A stretch of DNA of 64,000 nt from Candidatus Brevundimonas phytovorans (GTDB taxonomy: Bacteria; Pseudomonadota; Alphaproteobacteria; Caulobacterales; Caulobacteraceae). A program made the position numbers and the translations under genes. The stretch is from assembly GCA_029203145.1 (NCBI GenBank), contig CP119309.1, forward strand, positions 312,501-376,500. The letters run 5' to 3'. Shown here piece by piece: positions 8,914 to 17,627 of this stretch. Every line of letters begins with the position of its first letter. Position 1 is the stretch's first letter. The notes below the pieces were generated by a model. The model did not search any database. It was not told the origin of the DNA and saw only the letters and a program-made list of their open reading frames with translations.

Positions 8914-10764
8914 TTAAGCGCGGACGGTCGCGGTTGGTTGCGCGGCGAAGCGCGCGGGCGCGAGGCGGGCGGCGAAGCCTGCGGGCAGGGGCGAGGGCTG
9001 GTCGAGGATGACGGCGGCCAGGTGCTCGCCCAGCAGGGGGGCGACGCAGAAGCCGCGGGAGCCGAGGCCGGTCAGGGCATAGAGGGTCGGGGCAGAGAGA
9101 GTGGGGGCATGGAGGCCGGGCGTCAGGGGCCCCGCGACGGGCAGGCGGTCGGGCGTGGTGGCGCGCACGGCCTTGCGGGTCCGGGGCGAGCCTGCGGCCT
9201 CGACCTGGGCGGCCAGGTCGGGCAGGCCGGCGGCCAGGGTCGCGAGGTTTCGAGCAGAGGCCTCGGCGTCGGGCGTCCGGTCGGTCTGACCCCGGTCGTG
9301 GGTGGCGCCGAACAGCAGGCCGGCGCCGGTCGGCACGGCGTAGCCGCCCCAGGCGACGGGGGGCGTGGTCGGCCCCTCGACCCAGTCGGCCTGACCGGAG
9401 ACAGGCGCGAGCGGCAGGTCGGGGGCGAGGGCGGCGGTTCCCCAGCCGGCGGTCAGGACCACGGCGTCGGCTTCGATCACGACCGCGCCCTCGGCGTCGA
9501 GCAGGACCCAGCCGGCGTCCCCGGGGTGAAGGGTTTCAACGCGGGCGGTCAGGCGGTCGGCGCCCTCCAGCCAGGGCGTCAGCACCGCCGAGGGGCGCAA
9601 AGCCAGAGCGTCGCCCATCATCAGGCCGCCGGTCGCGGCCGCCTGGCCCAGAGGCGCGGCGCAGGCGGCGGCGTCGAGGCGGCGCATGGCCCCGGCGGGC
9701 CACAGGGCCTGGGCGGCGATCTTGTCGAAGCGGGCCGCGTCGCGCGGCGCCTGTTCCAACTGCAGCACGCCCTCGGCGATCACGGCCTCGGGCAGGGCGC
9801 GATAGAGGGCGCGGGCGCGCTCCAGGGCCTGGGCATGGAAGCCGGCGATCAGGGCGTCGCCCGCGTCGAGCCGGGGCGTGACCAGGGCGGCGGGAAAGCC
9901 GGAGCCGCCGGCGCCCGGTTGCTCGGCCTCGATGACGGTGACGCGGGCGCCGCCGGCGACCAGGGCGCGGGCGACCGAGGCCCCGGCGATGCCGGCGCCG
10001 ACGACGGCGACGTGGGGCTGGGCGCGAGGCGCGGGGGGCGGCGAGGGCAGATGCGCCTCCAGCCGTTCGCGCTTGCGCCCGTGGCCGGGCTTCTTCTCGA
10101 CGACGAAGCCGTGCTCGGCCAGGCCGCGTCGCACGGCGCCCGCGACGGTGAAGGTGGCGACCCGCGCGCCGGGGGCGGAGCGGGCGGCGATGAGGGCCAT
10201 GATCTCGGGCGACCACATGCCGGGGTTCAGGGCGGGTGAGAAGCCGTCGAGGAACCAGGCGTCGGCGGGGCCGGACCATTGCTCGAGCGCCCAGCGGGCG
10301 TCGCCGACGGCGAGGTCGATGCGGGCCCCCCATTGCGGCAGGTCGAGGCGGTGGAAGCCGGGCGTTCCCTCGGGCCAGACGGCCAGGACGGCGGCGGCGG
10401 TCTCGCCCAGCTCGGGCCAGGCGGCGAGGGCGCGGGCGGCCTCGTCGCGGGTCAGGGGGAAGCCCTCGATGGAGAAGACGTGCAGGCGGGCGTTCTCAGG
10501 CCGGGTGCGGCGCCACAGGTCCAGCAGGGCCACGATGTTCAGGCCGGTGCCGAAGCCCAGTTCAGCGACGGTGAAGTCGGGGCGATCCGCCCAGGCGTCG
10601 GGCAGGCCGCAGCCGTCGAGGAAGACGACGCGGGTCTCGGCCAGACCGTCGTCCTTGGAGAAATAGACGTCGCCGAAGCGGCCGGAACGGGGCGAGCCGT
10701 CCTCGGCCCAGACCAGCTGGGGAGAGGCGTCGGCAGGGGACTGTTCGCGCGGGTCGTCGGTCAT
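8914..10764 (-). CDS. mnmC: Bifunctional tRNA mnm5s2U34 biosynthesis protein MnmC
   Basis: A 616-residue two-domain enzyme completing the mnm5s2U modification at the tRNA wobble position. The N-terminal half is the SAM-dependent methyltransferase (motif AELGFGTGLN near residue 70, DAWFLDGFSPALNPGMW near 170). The C-terminal half is the FAD-dependent demodifying oxidase (dinucleotide motif VAVVGAGIAGASVA near 255 and the late GLGSRGF segment). Length and domain order match E. coli MnmC. It stands alone between a lipoprotein gene and a terminator. Confidence 0.95.
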   Translation of the reverse strand: MTDDPREQSPADASPQLVWAEDGSPRSGRFGDVYFSKDDGLAETRVVFLDGCGLPDAWADRPDFTVAELGFGTGLNIVALLDLWRRTRPENARLHVFSIEGFPLTRDEAARALAAWPELGETAAAVLAVWPEGTPGFHRLDLPQWGARIDLAVGDARWALEQWSGPADAWFLDGFSPALNPGMWSPEIMALIAARSAPGARVATFTVAGAVRRGLAEHGFVVEKKPGHGRKRERLEAHLPSPPPAPRAQPHVAVVGAGIAGASVARALVAGGARVTVIEAEQPGAGGSGFPAALVTPRLDAGDALIAGFHAQALERARALYRALPEAVIAEGVLQLEQAPRDAARFDKIAAQALWPAGAMRRLDAAACAAPLGQAAATGGLMMGDALALRPSAVLTPWLEGADRLTARVETLHPGDAGWVLLDAEGAVVIEADAVVLTAGWGTAALAPDLPLAPVSGQADWVEGPTTPPVAWGGYAVPTGAGLLFGATHDRGQTDRTPDAEASARNLATLAAGLPDLAAQVEAAGSPRTRKAVRATTPDRLPVAGPLTPGLHAPTLSAPTLYALTGLGSRGFCVAPLLGEHLAAVILDQPSPLPAGFAARLAPARFAAQPTATVRA

Positions 10765-10808
10765 GGCCGGGCTTTAGCCGTCCGGGGTTCGGCTGGATAG
10801 CAGGCACG

Positions 10809-10836
10809 AAAAAAGGGGCCGTCCGAAGACGACCCC
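10809..10836 (-). terminator. Intrinsic terminator of the Ala-rich lipoprotein gene
   Basis: On the reverse strand a 9-bp stem with one G-U pair and a TTCG loop is followed by six T residues, 44 nt past the stop codon of the gene at 10880-11158. Confidence 0.8.
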
Positions 10837-10879
10837 TTTCCGCATCGCGACCCGGAGGCCGCGATCCAAGACGTAAGTC

Positions 10880-11158
10880 TTAGTGAGCGGCAGCCGGAGC
10901 AGCAGCCGGAGCAGCGGCGGCCGGAGCAGCAGCAGCGTCGGCAGCGGCCGGAGCAGCGGCAGCAGCGTCGGTGGCGGCACCAGCAGCGGCGGCAGCGTCG
11001 GTGGCGGCGGCGTCGGCGGTGGCGGCAGCGTCCGTGGCGGTTGCAGCGGCGTCGGTGGCGTCGGCAGCGGCGTCTTCAGCCTTGTCGGTGGCGGCGGGTT
11101 GGCAAGCAGCCAGGGCCAGAGCGGCGGCCGAAGCGGCGATCAGAGCGGTGATGCGCAT
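10880..11158 (-). CDS. Ala-rich small lipoprotein
   Basis: 92 residues, more than half of them Ala. A lipoprotein signal (MRITALIAASAAALALAAC, lipobox LAAC) is followed by repeated A-A-T-D-A-A units and a Pro/Ala tail. AAGGATT precedes the ATG at a good distance. The repeat pattern suggests an extended or helical, low-complexity envelope peptide resembling a spacer. It is a paralogue of the next gene (11344-11634). A function cannot be assigned. A dedicated terminator and a good ribosome site support it as a real gene despite its low complexity. Confidence 0.75.
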   Translation of the reverse strand: MRITALIAASAAALALAACQPAATDKAEDAAADATDAAATATDAAATADAAATDAAAAAGAATDAAAAAPAAADAAAAPAAAAPAAAPAAAH

Positions 11159-11282
11159 AGTAGTAATCCTTCAGAAGGTAAGGCGAGATCATGAACCCTC
11201 GCTGAGGGGGAGATAACGGGATCGTGAGCGAATGCGCAAGCGAAATTCTCACGCGTTCGTGAAGTCCTGTTATCCGCCCACC

Positions 11283-11316
11283 AAAAAGGCCGCCCCGATG
11301 CGGATCGGAGCGGCCT
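11283..11316 (-). terminator. Intrinsic terminator of the second Ala-rich lipoprotein gene
   Basis: On the reverse strand a 13-bp stem (AGGCCGCTCCGAT / ATCGGGGCGGCCT, one wobble pair) with a 4-nt loop is followed by TTTTTGG, 28 nt beyond the stop at 11344. Confidence 0.85.
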
Positions 11317-11343
11317 CTGGCCGGCTTTGAGGGCCGAAGTTTT

Positions 11344-11634
11344 TTAGTTTGCGGCCGGAGCCGGGGCGGCCGGGGCGGGGGCCGGGGTCATGGCGGCGCC
11401 GGCGGCGTCGGCGGCCTTTTCGGTCGCGGCGCCGGCCGAGGCGGCGGCGTCGGTGGCGGCGCCCGCAGCAGCGGTGGCGGCGTCAGCGGCGGTGGCGGCG
11501 GCGTCGGTGGCGGTTTCGGCCGCGGCGTCAGCGACAGCGGCGTTTTCTTCGGTCTTGGGCGCCGGTTGCTGGCAGGCGGCCAGCGACAGGGCGCTGAGGC
11601 CCGCGGCGACGATCATCAGGCGACGGATGGTCAT
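11344..11634 (-). CDS. Ala-rich small lipoprotein (paralogue)
   Basis: 96 residues. Lipoprotein signal MTIRRLMIVAAGLSALSLAAC (lipobox LAAC), then acidic and Ala-rich repeats (TDAAATAADAA and similar) and a Pro-Ala-rich end. Architecture, composition and lipobox match the gene at 10880-11158, which points to a local duplication. Each copy has its own terminator, so they are separate transcription units. No known function. Confidence 0.75.
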   Translation of the reverse strand: MTIRRLMIVAAGLSALSLAACQQPAPKTEENAAVADAAAETATDAAATAADAATAAAGAATDAAASAGAATEKAADAAGAAMTPAPAPAAPAPAAN

Positions 11635-11836
11635 GTGACTATAGCCCCTTCGATTTCAGGAATCCGACGGGACAACCCCGCCGATGCAAGGCGTAGCGCG
11701 AGATTGCAGGGTTCGACAAGCCCGATGTCGGGCCGCGCCGGGCGGGCGCGGCGCATCGGCGTCTCCTGGGGCACGCGAACGTGACCCGGCGCGAAGCGGC
11801 GTGAGCGATCCGTGTTGCGGCGGGGCCGTGTCGGGA

Positions 11837-12706
11837 TCAGGCGTCCATCGGGGCGGCGGCCAGGGCTTCTTCCATCTCGGTGAAGGAGGGCTGGGCCGAC
11901 GAGGGGATGTCGCCCCGGCCGATCTCGACCGAGATCTGGGCGGCGTTGCCGTGCAGGTGGGCGACCAGCACCGACTGGATGATCTTGTAGTAGGCGCCTT
12001 CCTCTTCGATGATCGCATTGAGGCGCGCGGCGAAGGGGCCGACCAGGCCGTAGGCCAGGAAGACGCCGAGGAAGGTGCCGACCAGGGCGCCGCCGATCAT
12101 GCCGCCCAGGACTTCCGGCGGCTCGGTGATCGAGCCCATGGTCTTCACGATGCCCAGAACGGCGGCGACGATGCCCAGCGCAGGCAGGCCGTCGGCCAGG
12201 TTCTGCAGGGCGTGAGCGGCGGCCAGGGCCTCGTGGTGGTGTTTCTCGAGCTGCTTTTCCATGGCGTCCTCGATCTGATGCGGATCTTCGAGGTTCATGG
12301 TCATCATCCGCAGGGTGTCGCAGATGAAGTCGGTGGCGAAGTGGTCCTTCAGCACCTTGGGGTATTTCTGGAAGATGCTGCTCTCGGCCGGCTTTTCGAT
12401 GTGGCTTTCCAGGGCGATGACGCCCTTGGACTTCATCGTCTTGGTCAGCTGGAACAGCAGGCTGAGCAGGTCCTTGTAGTCCTGCTTCTTCCATTTCGGA
12501 CCGGCGAAGGTCTTGCCGAAGCCCGCCAGCGAGGCCTTGATGACCGGCAGGCTGTTGGAGATCAGGAAGGCGGCGACGCCCGCGCCGCCGATGGCCATGA
12601 ACTCGTGCGGCAGGGCGTGCATGATGACGCCGAACTTGCCGCCTGCGAGGACGTAGCTGCCGAACACCATGCCGAACAGCAGGACGATGCCGATAATCTG
12701 GAACAT
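11837..12706 (-). CDS. motA: Flagellar motor stator protein MotA
   Basis: A 289-residue inner-membrane protein that, with MotB, forms the proton-driven stator of the flagellar motor. Four membrane spans are seen: two near the N-terminus (residues 1-20 and 33-55) and two in the signature block NLADGLPALGIVAAVLGIVKTMG ... GALVGTFLGVFLAYGLVGP (about 166-222). The large cytoplasmic loop between them has the conserved charged stretch KSKGVIALESHIEKP. No motB gene follows, as is usual in Caulobacter relatives, where motA and motB are unlinked. A small dyad, ACGCCG-TTAT-CGGCGT, lies at 12742-12757, upstream of the start. Confidence 0.95.
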   Translation of the reverse strand: MFQIIGIVLLFGMVFGSYVLAGGKFGVIMHALPHEFMAIGGAGVAAFLISNSLPVIKASLAGFGKTFAGPKWKKQDYKDLLSLLFQLTKTMKSKGVIALESHIEKPAESSIFQKYPKVLKDHFATDFICDTLRMMTMNLEDPHQIEDAMEKQLEKHHHEALAAAHALQNLADGLPALGIVAAVLGIVKTMGSITEPPEVLGGMIGGALVGTFLGVFLAYGLVGPFAARLNAIIEEEGAYYKIIQSVLVAHLHGNAAQISVEIGRGDIPSSAQPSFTEMEEALAAAPMDA

Positions 12707-12785
12707 GGGGCGGTCGGACGTCCTGCGGGAGAAAGCTCAGGACGCCGTTATCGGCGTTAATGCTTAAGGGCGGGTTTCACTCTCG

Positions 12786-14585
12786 CTACAGCCGGGTCGT
12801 GCCGTCGATGATGGCCTCATAGGCCTTGGCGGTCAGCTTCTGATAGCCGGTCTTGCCGCCGCGCACATAGACAGGGCCGACGACCTTTTCGAGATCGAAG
12901 CCGTCCGCGACCAGATCGACCTTGCGGTATTTGAAGGTGCCGGTGGTCTCGGCCGACTTCATCAGGCGCAGGAAGACCGGACGGGCGTAGGGCGGCAACT
13001 GCTCGTCGGCGTAGGCGGCGAAGGCGGCGGCGTCGAACTTGCCCTCCATCACCAGGCCGGCCATGCCCGCCTTGCCTTCCTGACCCGGGACGGCGACGCC
13101 GTAGGCGATGACTTCCTGAACGCCGGGGGCGTCATGCAGGCGCTGCTCGACCTCGGCGGTGGAGACGTTCTCGCCCTTCCAGCGATAGGTGTCGCCCAGG
13201 CGGTCCATGAAGTAGAAGTAGCCGTCGCGATCCTGACGCATCAGGTCGCCAGTGCGGAACCAGCGGTCGCCCTTCTTGAAGACGTCGGTGAGGATCTTCT
13301 TTTCCGAGGCCTTCTTGTCGGCATAGCCCGAGAAGTCGTGGCGGATGTCGGCGGCGATCTGGCCGATGGCCTCGCCGGTCTGGCCGACCGAGACCAGCTG
13401 GCACAGGCCGTCCGGGCGGCGCAGCGGCTCGCCCGTTTCCGGGTCCAGGGCGATCAGGCGGATGTTGATCTGCGACTTCAGATAGCTGGGCACGCGGCCG
13501 ATAGCGCCCGCCTTGCCGTCGAAGTTGAACAGGGAGACGTTGCCCTCGGTGGAGCCGTAGAACTCCATGATGTCCTTGATGCCGAAACGCTTCTGGAACT
13601 CGGTCCAGACGTCGGGGCGCAGGCCGTTGCCGAAGGCGAGGCGCAGCTTGTGGGCGCGCTCGTCCGGGTTGGGCGGGCAGTTGACCAGGTAGCGGCACAG
13701 CTCGCCGATATAGACGAAGGTGGTGGCGCCGGAGGCCTTCACGTCGGGCCAGAAATTGGTCGAGGAAAAGCGGCGGCGAATGATCATCCGGCCGCCGTTC
13801 AGCAGGATGGAGCCGACCCCGACCAGACCGCCGGTCGAGTGATAGAGGGGCAGGCAGTTGTAGAGGGCGTCCTTGGGCGTCGTGGCCGTGGCCCCGGCGA
13901 AGGCGCGCATATAGGTGCGGGCGCGCGAATGGGGGATGCGCGCGGCCTTGGGCAGGCCGGTGGTGCCCGAGGTGAAGATGAAGAGGGCCGTGTCGCGGTT
14001 GGTCAGACCCTGACGCAGGCCCTTGTCGGGACGCACCGAGGAGGCGCTGCGCACCGCGTTGTCGATGTCGCGGCGGTCGTTGGTCTCGTCCTCGTCGGCC
14101 AGGCCGTGGACCCAGACCATCAGGTTGCGGTCGACGAAAGGCCGCGCTTCCTCCACCGCGCGCCAGCAGTCCTGATCCGTCACGACGCAGAAGGCGTTGG
14201 AGATGGTCAGGCAGTGGGCCAGGGCGGCGCCGTTGAGGTTGGTGTTGATCAGGGCCGTGGCCACGCCGACCTTGGAGAAGCCGATCCAGGCGGCCAGGTA
14301 TTCGACCCGGTTGTGCATCACCAGAGCGATGACGTCGGAGCGCTTCAGGTTCCGCGCCTTGGCCCAGTGGGCGTAGCGGTTGGCCAGGGCGTCCAGCTCG
14401 CGATAGGTCAGGCGGCGGTTTTCGTCCTCGAGCGCGACATGATCCGCGAACCGGTCCACCGCCTCCTCGATGTCGTCACAGACCAGGACGTCGCTGTCGA
14501 GGGTGATGGGCTTGATGCGCTTCAGGAGGCGGTACAGCCCGCTCGCGAACCTGATATCGCGCCGGATGTTCGCTGCCAGACCCAT
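12786..14585 (-). CDS. Long-chain acyl-CoA synthetase, FATP-type
   Basis: A 599-residue AMP-forming ligase activating long or very-long-chain fatty acids. The AMP-binding P-loop FTSGTTGLPKAARIPHSR lies near residue 220 and EFYGSTEGNVSLFNFDGK near 360. The 'STEGN' form is typical of the FATP/SLC27 branch rather than classical FadD. The C-terminal motifs WFRTGDLMRQD and DRLGDTYRWKGENVST complete the ligase fold. An in-frame ATG lies 66 codons upstream (14783), but the ATG at 14585 has AGAGGCGG before it and starts the conserved region, so it is preferred. It is transcribed alone. Confidence 0.93.
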   Translation of the reverse strand: MGLAANIRRDIRFASGLYRLLKRIKPITLDSDVLVCDDIEEAVDRFADHVALEDENRRLTYRELDALANRYAHWAKARNLKRSDVIALVMHNRVEYLAAWIGFSKVGVATALINTNLNGAALAHCLTISNAFCVVTDQDCWRAVEEARPFVDRNLMVWVHGLADEDETNDRRDIDNAVRSASSVRPDKGLRQGLTNRDTALFIFTSGTTGLPKAARIPHSRARTYMRAFAGATATTPKDALYNCLPLYHSTGGLVGVGSILLNGGRMIIRRRFSSTNFWPDVKASGATTFVYIGELCRYLVNCPPNPDERAHKLRLAFGNGLRPDVWTEFQKRFGIKDIMEFYGSTEGNVSLFNFDGKAGAIGRVPSYLKSQINIRLIALDPETGEPLRRPDGLCQLVSVGQTGEAIGQIAADIRHDFSGYADKKASEKKILTDVFKKGDRWFRTGDLMRQDRDGYFYFMDRLGDTYRWKGENVSTAEVEQRLHDAPGVQEVIAYGVAVPGQEGKAGMAGLVMEGKFDAAAFAAYADEQLPPYARPVFLRLMKSAETTGTFKYRKVDLVADGFDLEKVVGPVYVRGGKTGYQKLTAKAYEAIIDGTTRL

Positions 14586-14922
14586 GCTTGCGCCGCCTCT
14601 TGTCGAATTACGCCTTTCGACGGTGATGAACGGGCAGCGGCGACGGGTCAACAGGTCGCAGGCGCGCATCGCCACAATGTTTCGCGAACAGGATGCTTGA
14701 GCCGCCTTTTCGATGACGTTGGGTAAGGTTGTTCCGCGACGTAAGGTCAACCTGGGCGGGGCGCGGAGGCAAGAAGGGGGCAAGAAACGACAGTCTCATG
14801 ACTTGCCCATGCTTTCGCCTGAACTGTGGCGGGGGTGGTGTTTCTTCGGGGCGATCGCCCAATTCGCGGAACCTTGCTCTTTTGATCGGGGTTGAGGGGC
14901 CCTTGGATAAGGAGAAGACATC
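14586..14922. other. Intergenic region with divergent promoters
   Basis: These 337 bases separate the acyl-CoA synthetase from the Pro/Ala-rich membrane protein. No gene is supported. A GGCGATCGCC palindrome lies at 14850-14859 and an ECF-like promoter candidate at 14868-14893. Nothing else stands out. Confidence 0.5.
14868..14893 (+). promoter_or_regulatory. Candidate EcfG (general stress) type promoter
   Basis: GGAAC, 17 bases, then GGTT, 30 nt before the ATG at 14923. The alphaproteobacterial EcfG/SigT consensus is GGAAC-N16/17-CGTT, so the -10 element differs by one base. This is a possible match only. Confidence 0.25.
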
Positions 14923-15531
14923 ATGTCCGTGACCTATACCGATCCGGTTCGTCCCGCCGCCGCCCGCCCCGCTGAACGTGTGGACAGCGAGGCCTATGTG
15001 CCGGTCTATGCCCGCAACAGTGCGCGCACGTCCAACAAGCCCGTCAAGACCTGGATGATCCTGGCGCCCCTGGGGGTGCTGATGGTCGGCGGCGCGGCGG
15101 CGGCCATGTTGATGTCGCCGGCCGAGACGACCTTGCCGGAGGCGGCCGCGCCGTTGGCGCCTCCGACCGTGACGCCCGCGGTGACGTCCGAGCTCTCGCC
15201 GCTGACGGCGGCCACCGTCCCGATGGAGACGCCGACCGATCTGGCGACAGCGCCCCTGCCGCCGTCCGACCTGGCCCCCGCAGCGCCGCGCGCGGCGCCC
15301 GCGCCGGTCGCCCGGACCTCGGCCGCCCGGACCGCGCCGGCCAGAACCTCGCTGGCCAGAACCGCGCCGGCCGCGCCGTCGACGCCGGCGGCCGAAGCCC
15401 CGGTTCCGGCGGGCCCGCAGCCCTATCTGTCGGTCGCGCCTCAGGCGGGGCCGACGACCATGACGCCGGCGGCTCCGACCACGACGCCCGCCGCCTCGCC
15501 TCCGCCCATCGTGATCACCCCGACCGCCTGA
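14923..15531 (+). CDS. Pro/Ala-rich single-span membrane protein
   Basis: 202 residues with no recognised family. A cytoplasmic N-terminus of about 42 residues is followed by one hydrophobic span (MILAPLGVLMVGGAAAAML, about 45-63) and a long, low-complexity Pro/Ala/Thr tail predicted to lie in the periplasm. AAGGAG stands nine bases before the ATG. The layout (short soluble N-terminus, one span, disordered Ala/Pro tail) is shared with the gene at 19441-20424. A strong terminator follows. The function is unknown; a cell-wall-spanning or TonB-like spacer role would be guesswork. Confidence 0.7.
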   Translation: MSVTYTDPVRPAAARPAERVDSEAYVPVYARNSARTSNKPVKTWMILAPLGVLMVGGAAAAMLMSPAETTLPEAAAPLAPPTVTPAVTSELSPLTAATVPMETPTDLATAPLPPSDLAPAAPRAAPAPVARTSAARTAPARTSLARTAPAAPSTPAAEAPVPAGPQPYLSVAPQAGPTTMTPAAPTTTPAASPPPIVITPTA

Positions 15532-15550
15532 TCGCGGCGGCCGACAGAGA

Positions 15551-15578
15551 AAGGCCCGGCGCGCGCCGGGCCTTTTTT
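15551..15578. terminator. Bidirectional intrinsic terminator
   Basis: AAGGCCCGGCGCGCGCCGGGCC followed by TTTTTT forms a perfect GC stem, 20 nt past the stop of the gene ending at 15531 and 17 nt from the convergent dehydrogenase stop. The A residues on the left also suit the reverse strand. Confidence 0.85.
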
Positions 15579-15594
15579 GGGTCTGGACCCGAGA

Positions 15595-16908
15595 TCAGGG
15601 GCGGGCGGGCGTCACCCGCCAGACGGCGTCGCCCACGTCGTCGGCCACCAGCAGGGCGCCGGAGCGGACGCCGAGCACCCCGACCGGGCGGCCCATGGCC
15701 TCGCCTTTCTCGTTGCGGAAGCCGGTCAGGACATCCTGGGGCGGACCGGCGGGCTTGCCGCCGCTGAAGGGGATGAAGATGACCTTGTAGCCGGCGGGCG
15801 GGTTGCGGTTCCACGAGCCGTGCTGGCCGACAATGGCCCCGTTGCGCCATTGGGGCATTAGGGCGCCGGTATAGAAGGTCAGGCCCAGTGAAGCGGTGTG
15901 GGAACCGAGCGCATAGTCGGGCTTGAGGGCCTTGGCGACCATATCCGGGCGAGGCGGCTGGACCCGCGCATCGACCGTCTGGCCGTAATAGCTCCACGGC
16001 CAGCCGTAGAAGCCGCCGGGCGTGACCGAGGTCATGTAGTCGGGCACCAGATCGTCGCCGATCTCGTCGCGTTCGTTGACCGAGACCCACAGCCGCCCGT
16101 CCTCGGGGTTCCAGGCCATGCCGACCGGATTGCGCAGGCCCGAGGCGAAGACGCGGCGCGCGCCGGTGGCCAGGTCGATCTCGAGGATGGCGGCGCGGTC
16201 GACCTCCTCGTCCAGGCCGTTTTCTCCGACGTTGGAGTTGGAGCCGACGCCGACATAGAGTTTCGAGCCGTCCGCCGAGGCGACCAGGCTCTTGGTCCAG
16301 TGGTGGTTGCGACCGGCGGGCAGGTCCGCGACCTTGACCGGCGCGACGCTGATCCGGGTCTGGCCGCTCTGATAAGGCACGGCGACCACGGCGTCGGCGT
16401 TGGCCACGAACAGGCGGTCGCCGACCAGGGCCATGCCGAAGGGCGAGGTCAGGCCCGACAGGAAGACGGTCTTCACCTCGGCCACGCCGTCGTCGTCGGC
16501 GTCGCGCAGCAGGGTGATGCGGTCGGCGCTGGGCACGCCCGCGCCCGCCCGGCCCATGACCAGGCCCTGAATCCAGCCGCGCAGGCCGCCCTTCTTGTCG
16601 TCGGGCTTGGGCGGGGCGTTGCTTTCGGCGACCAGGACATCGCCGTTGGGCAGTTCATAGAGCCAGCGCGGGTGGGCGAGGCCCGTGGCGAAGGCGTTGA
16701 CGGCCAGGCCCTGGGCCGCGACCGGCGCGGCGCCCTGGGGCCAGCCGACGGCAGGGGCGATCTTGACGGTCGGCAGGCGCTGGGGACGGGCTTCGGGCAG
16801 TTGGGGATCGGCGCCGATGCCGAGGCTTTCCGGCAGCCGGCTCTCCGTGCCGCAGGCGGCGAGCGCCATCAGCAGGGGCAGGGCGGCGACGAGGCGGCGG
16901 CGATCCAT
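15595..16908 (-). CDS. PQQ-dependent sugar (sorbosone-type) dehydrogenase, lipoprotein
   Basis: 437 residues from the chosen ATG. The signal peptide MDRRRLVAALPLLMALAAC ends in a lipobox (LAAC), which places the enzyme on the periplasmic face. The mature part is a six-bladed propeller of the soluble glucose/sorbosone dehydrogenase family, with FATGLAHPRWLYELPNGDVLVAES, LFVANADAVVAVPY, NHHWTKSLVASADGSKLYVGVGS and GGFYGWPWSYYG. Members oxidise sugars or aldehydes with PQQ; the substrate here is unknown. GAGGAG lies eight bases before 16908, so it is preferred over an in-frame ATG at 16962 that would overlap the lipocalin gene. The lipocalin stop is 10 nt upstream, which suggests an operon. Confidence 0.9.
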   Translation of the reverse strand: MDRRRLVAALPLLMALAACGTESRLPESLGIGADPQLPEARPQRLPTVKIAPAVGWPQGAAPVAAQGLAVNAFATGLAHPRWLYELPNGDVLVAESNAPPKPDDKKGGLRGWIQGLVMGRAGAGVPSADRITLLRDADDDGVAEVKTVFLSGLTSPFGMALVGDRLFVANADAVVAVPYQSGQTRISVAPVKVADLPAGRNHHWTKSLVASADGSKLYVGVGSNSNVGENGLDEEVDRAAILEIDLATGARRVFASGLRNPVGMAWNPEDGRLWVSVNERDEIGDDLVPDYMTSVTPGGFYGWPWSYYGQTVDARVQPPRPDMVAKALKPDYALGSHTASLGLTFYTGALMPQWRNGAIVGQHGSWNRNPPAGYKVIFIPFSGGKPAGPPQDVLTGFRNEKGEAMGRPVGVLGVRSGALLVADDVGDAVWRVTPARP

Positions 16909-16918
16909 CAGAAACTCC

Positions 16919-17488
16919 TCAAGAACGGGGCTGGGCGGGGAACTCCAGTCGACGGACATCATAGCCCAGTTCGCCGGCCCGTCGCGTCAGCCGCGCCAAC
17001 TGGTCGGGCGTCGGGACGTCGCGGGTATAGATGAACAGCTTGTCGAAGGTCGGGTCCGACGAGATGAACCAGGAATAGTCCTCGGCCCGATCCAGCACCC
17101 AGTAGTCCCAGGTGATCAAGCCCCACAGGTATTTGACCCGCAGCTTGGCGTTCATGCCGGGGTCCAGAATCTCGCCGCGGCCGTCGATGGCCTTCTCGCG
17201 GCCCTCGGGCGTGCCGACCTGGCAGGTGTCGCGCACCGCCACGCGGGCGGGCGGGGTGAAGTCATAGAGGCTGGCGCCGGCCACGCAGCCGTCGGTGATC
17301 TTCATCGGCAGGCGGGCGACCTCGTGCCAGCGGCCCGACCACAGGCGCTCGGCGTCGATGGGTTTCAGCGGCTGGGGCGCGCGGGTCTCGCTCATGGACG
17401 GCGCCGTGGCGCAGGCGGCCAAGGTCAGGAGGAGGGCGGCGACCGGCGCCGCGGCGGCGAGGCGACGCGAGAAGGGGGCGGCGGGCAT
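16919..17488 (-). CDS. Lipocalin-family lipoprotein (Blc-like)
   Basis: 189 residues. Lipoprotein signal with lipobox LAAC near residue 26, then a single lipocalin barrel: the hallmark G-x-W (LWSGRWHEVARLP), a central LRVKYLWGLITWDYWVLD strand pair and the late SWFISSDPTFDKLFIYTRDV. Bacterial lipocalins of this type bind lysophospholipids or other hydrophobic molecules at the outer membrane. It is upstream of the sugar dehydrogenase, probably in the same operon. No functional link is obvious beyond a shared envelope location. Confidence 0.9.
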   Translation of the reverse strand: MPAAPFSRRLAAAAPVAALLLTLAACATAPSMSETRAPQPLKPIDAERLWSGRWHEVARLPMKITDGCVAGASLYDFTPPARVAVRDTCQVGTPEGREKAIDGRGEILDPGMNAKLRVKYLWGLITWDYWVLDRAEDYSWFISSDPTFDKLFIYTRDVPTPDQLARLTRRAGELGYDVRRLEFPAQPRS

Positions 17489-17627
17489 GGGCGGTCTCCG
17501 TGTGACGACCCCCGGTTTACGTCCGCCGTTCCGGGCTGGATGACTTCGGGCGAGAGGTCATGTGGGCGCCGGGACCTTGAGCCCGTCGTCCGGCCTGCCT
17601 ATCTGCCAAGCCATGCCGGGAGGGCCC

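Noticed and set aside
10883..11194. Ser/Gly-repeat forward frame opposite the Ala-rich lipoprotein
   Set aside because: The reverse strand has a lipobox, ribosome site and terminator; the forward frame is a by-product of GCAGC-type repeats.
12757..12767. CtrA binding site upstream of motA
   Set aside because: TTAA occurs twice but with a three-base gap, not the seven-base spacing of CtrA boxes.
13134..14726. Long forward-strand frame opposite the acyl-CoA synthetase
   Set aside because: Antisense to a complete enzyme with all AMP-ligase motifs; no independent support.
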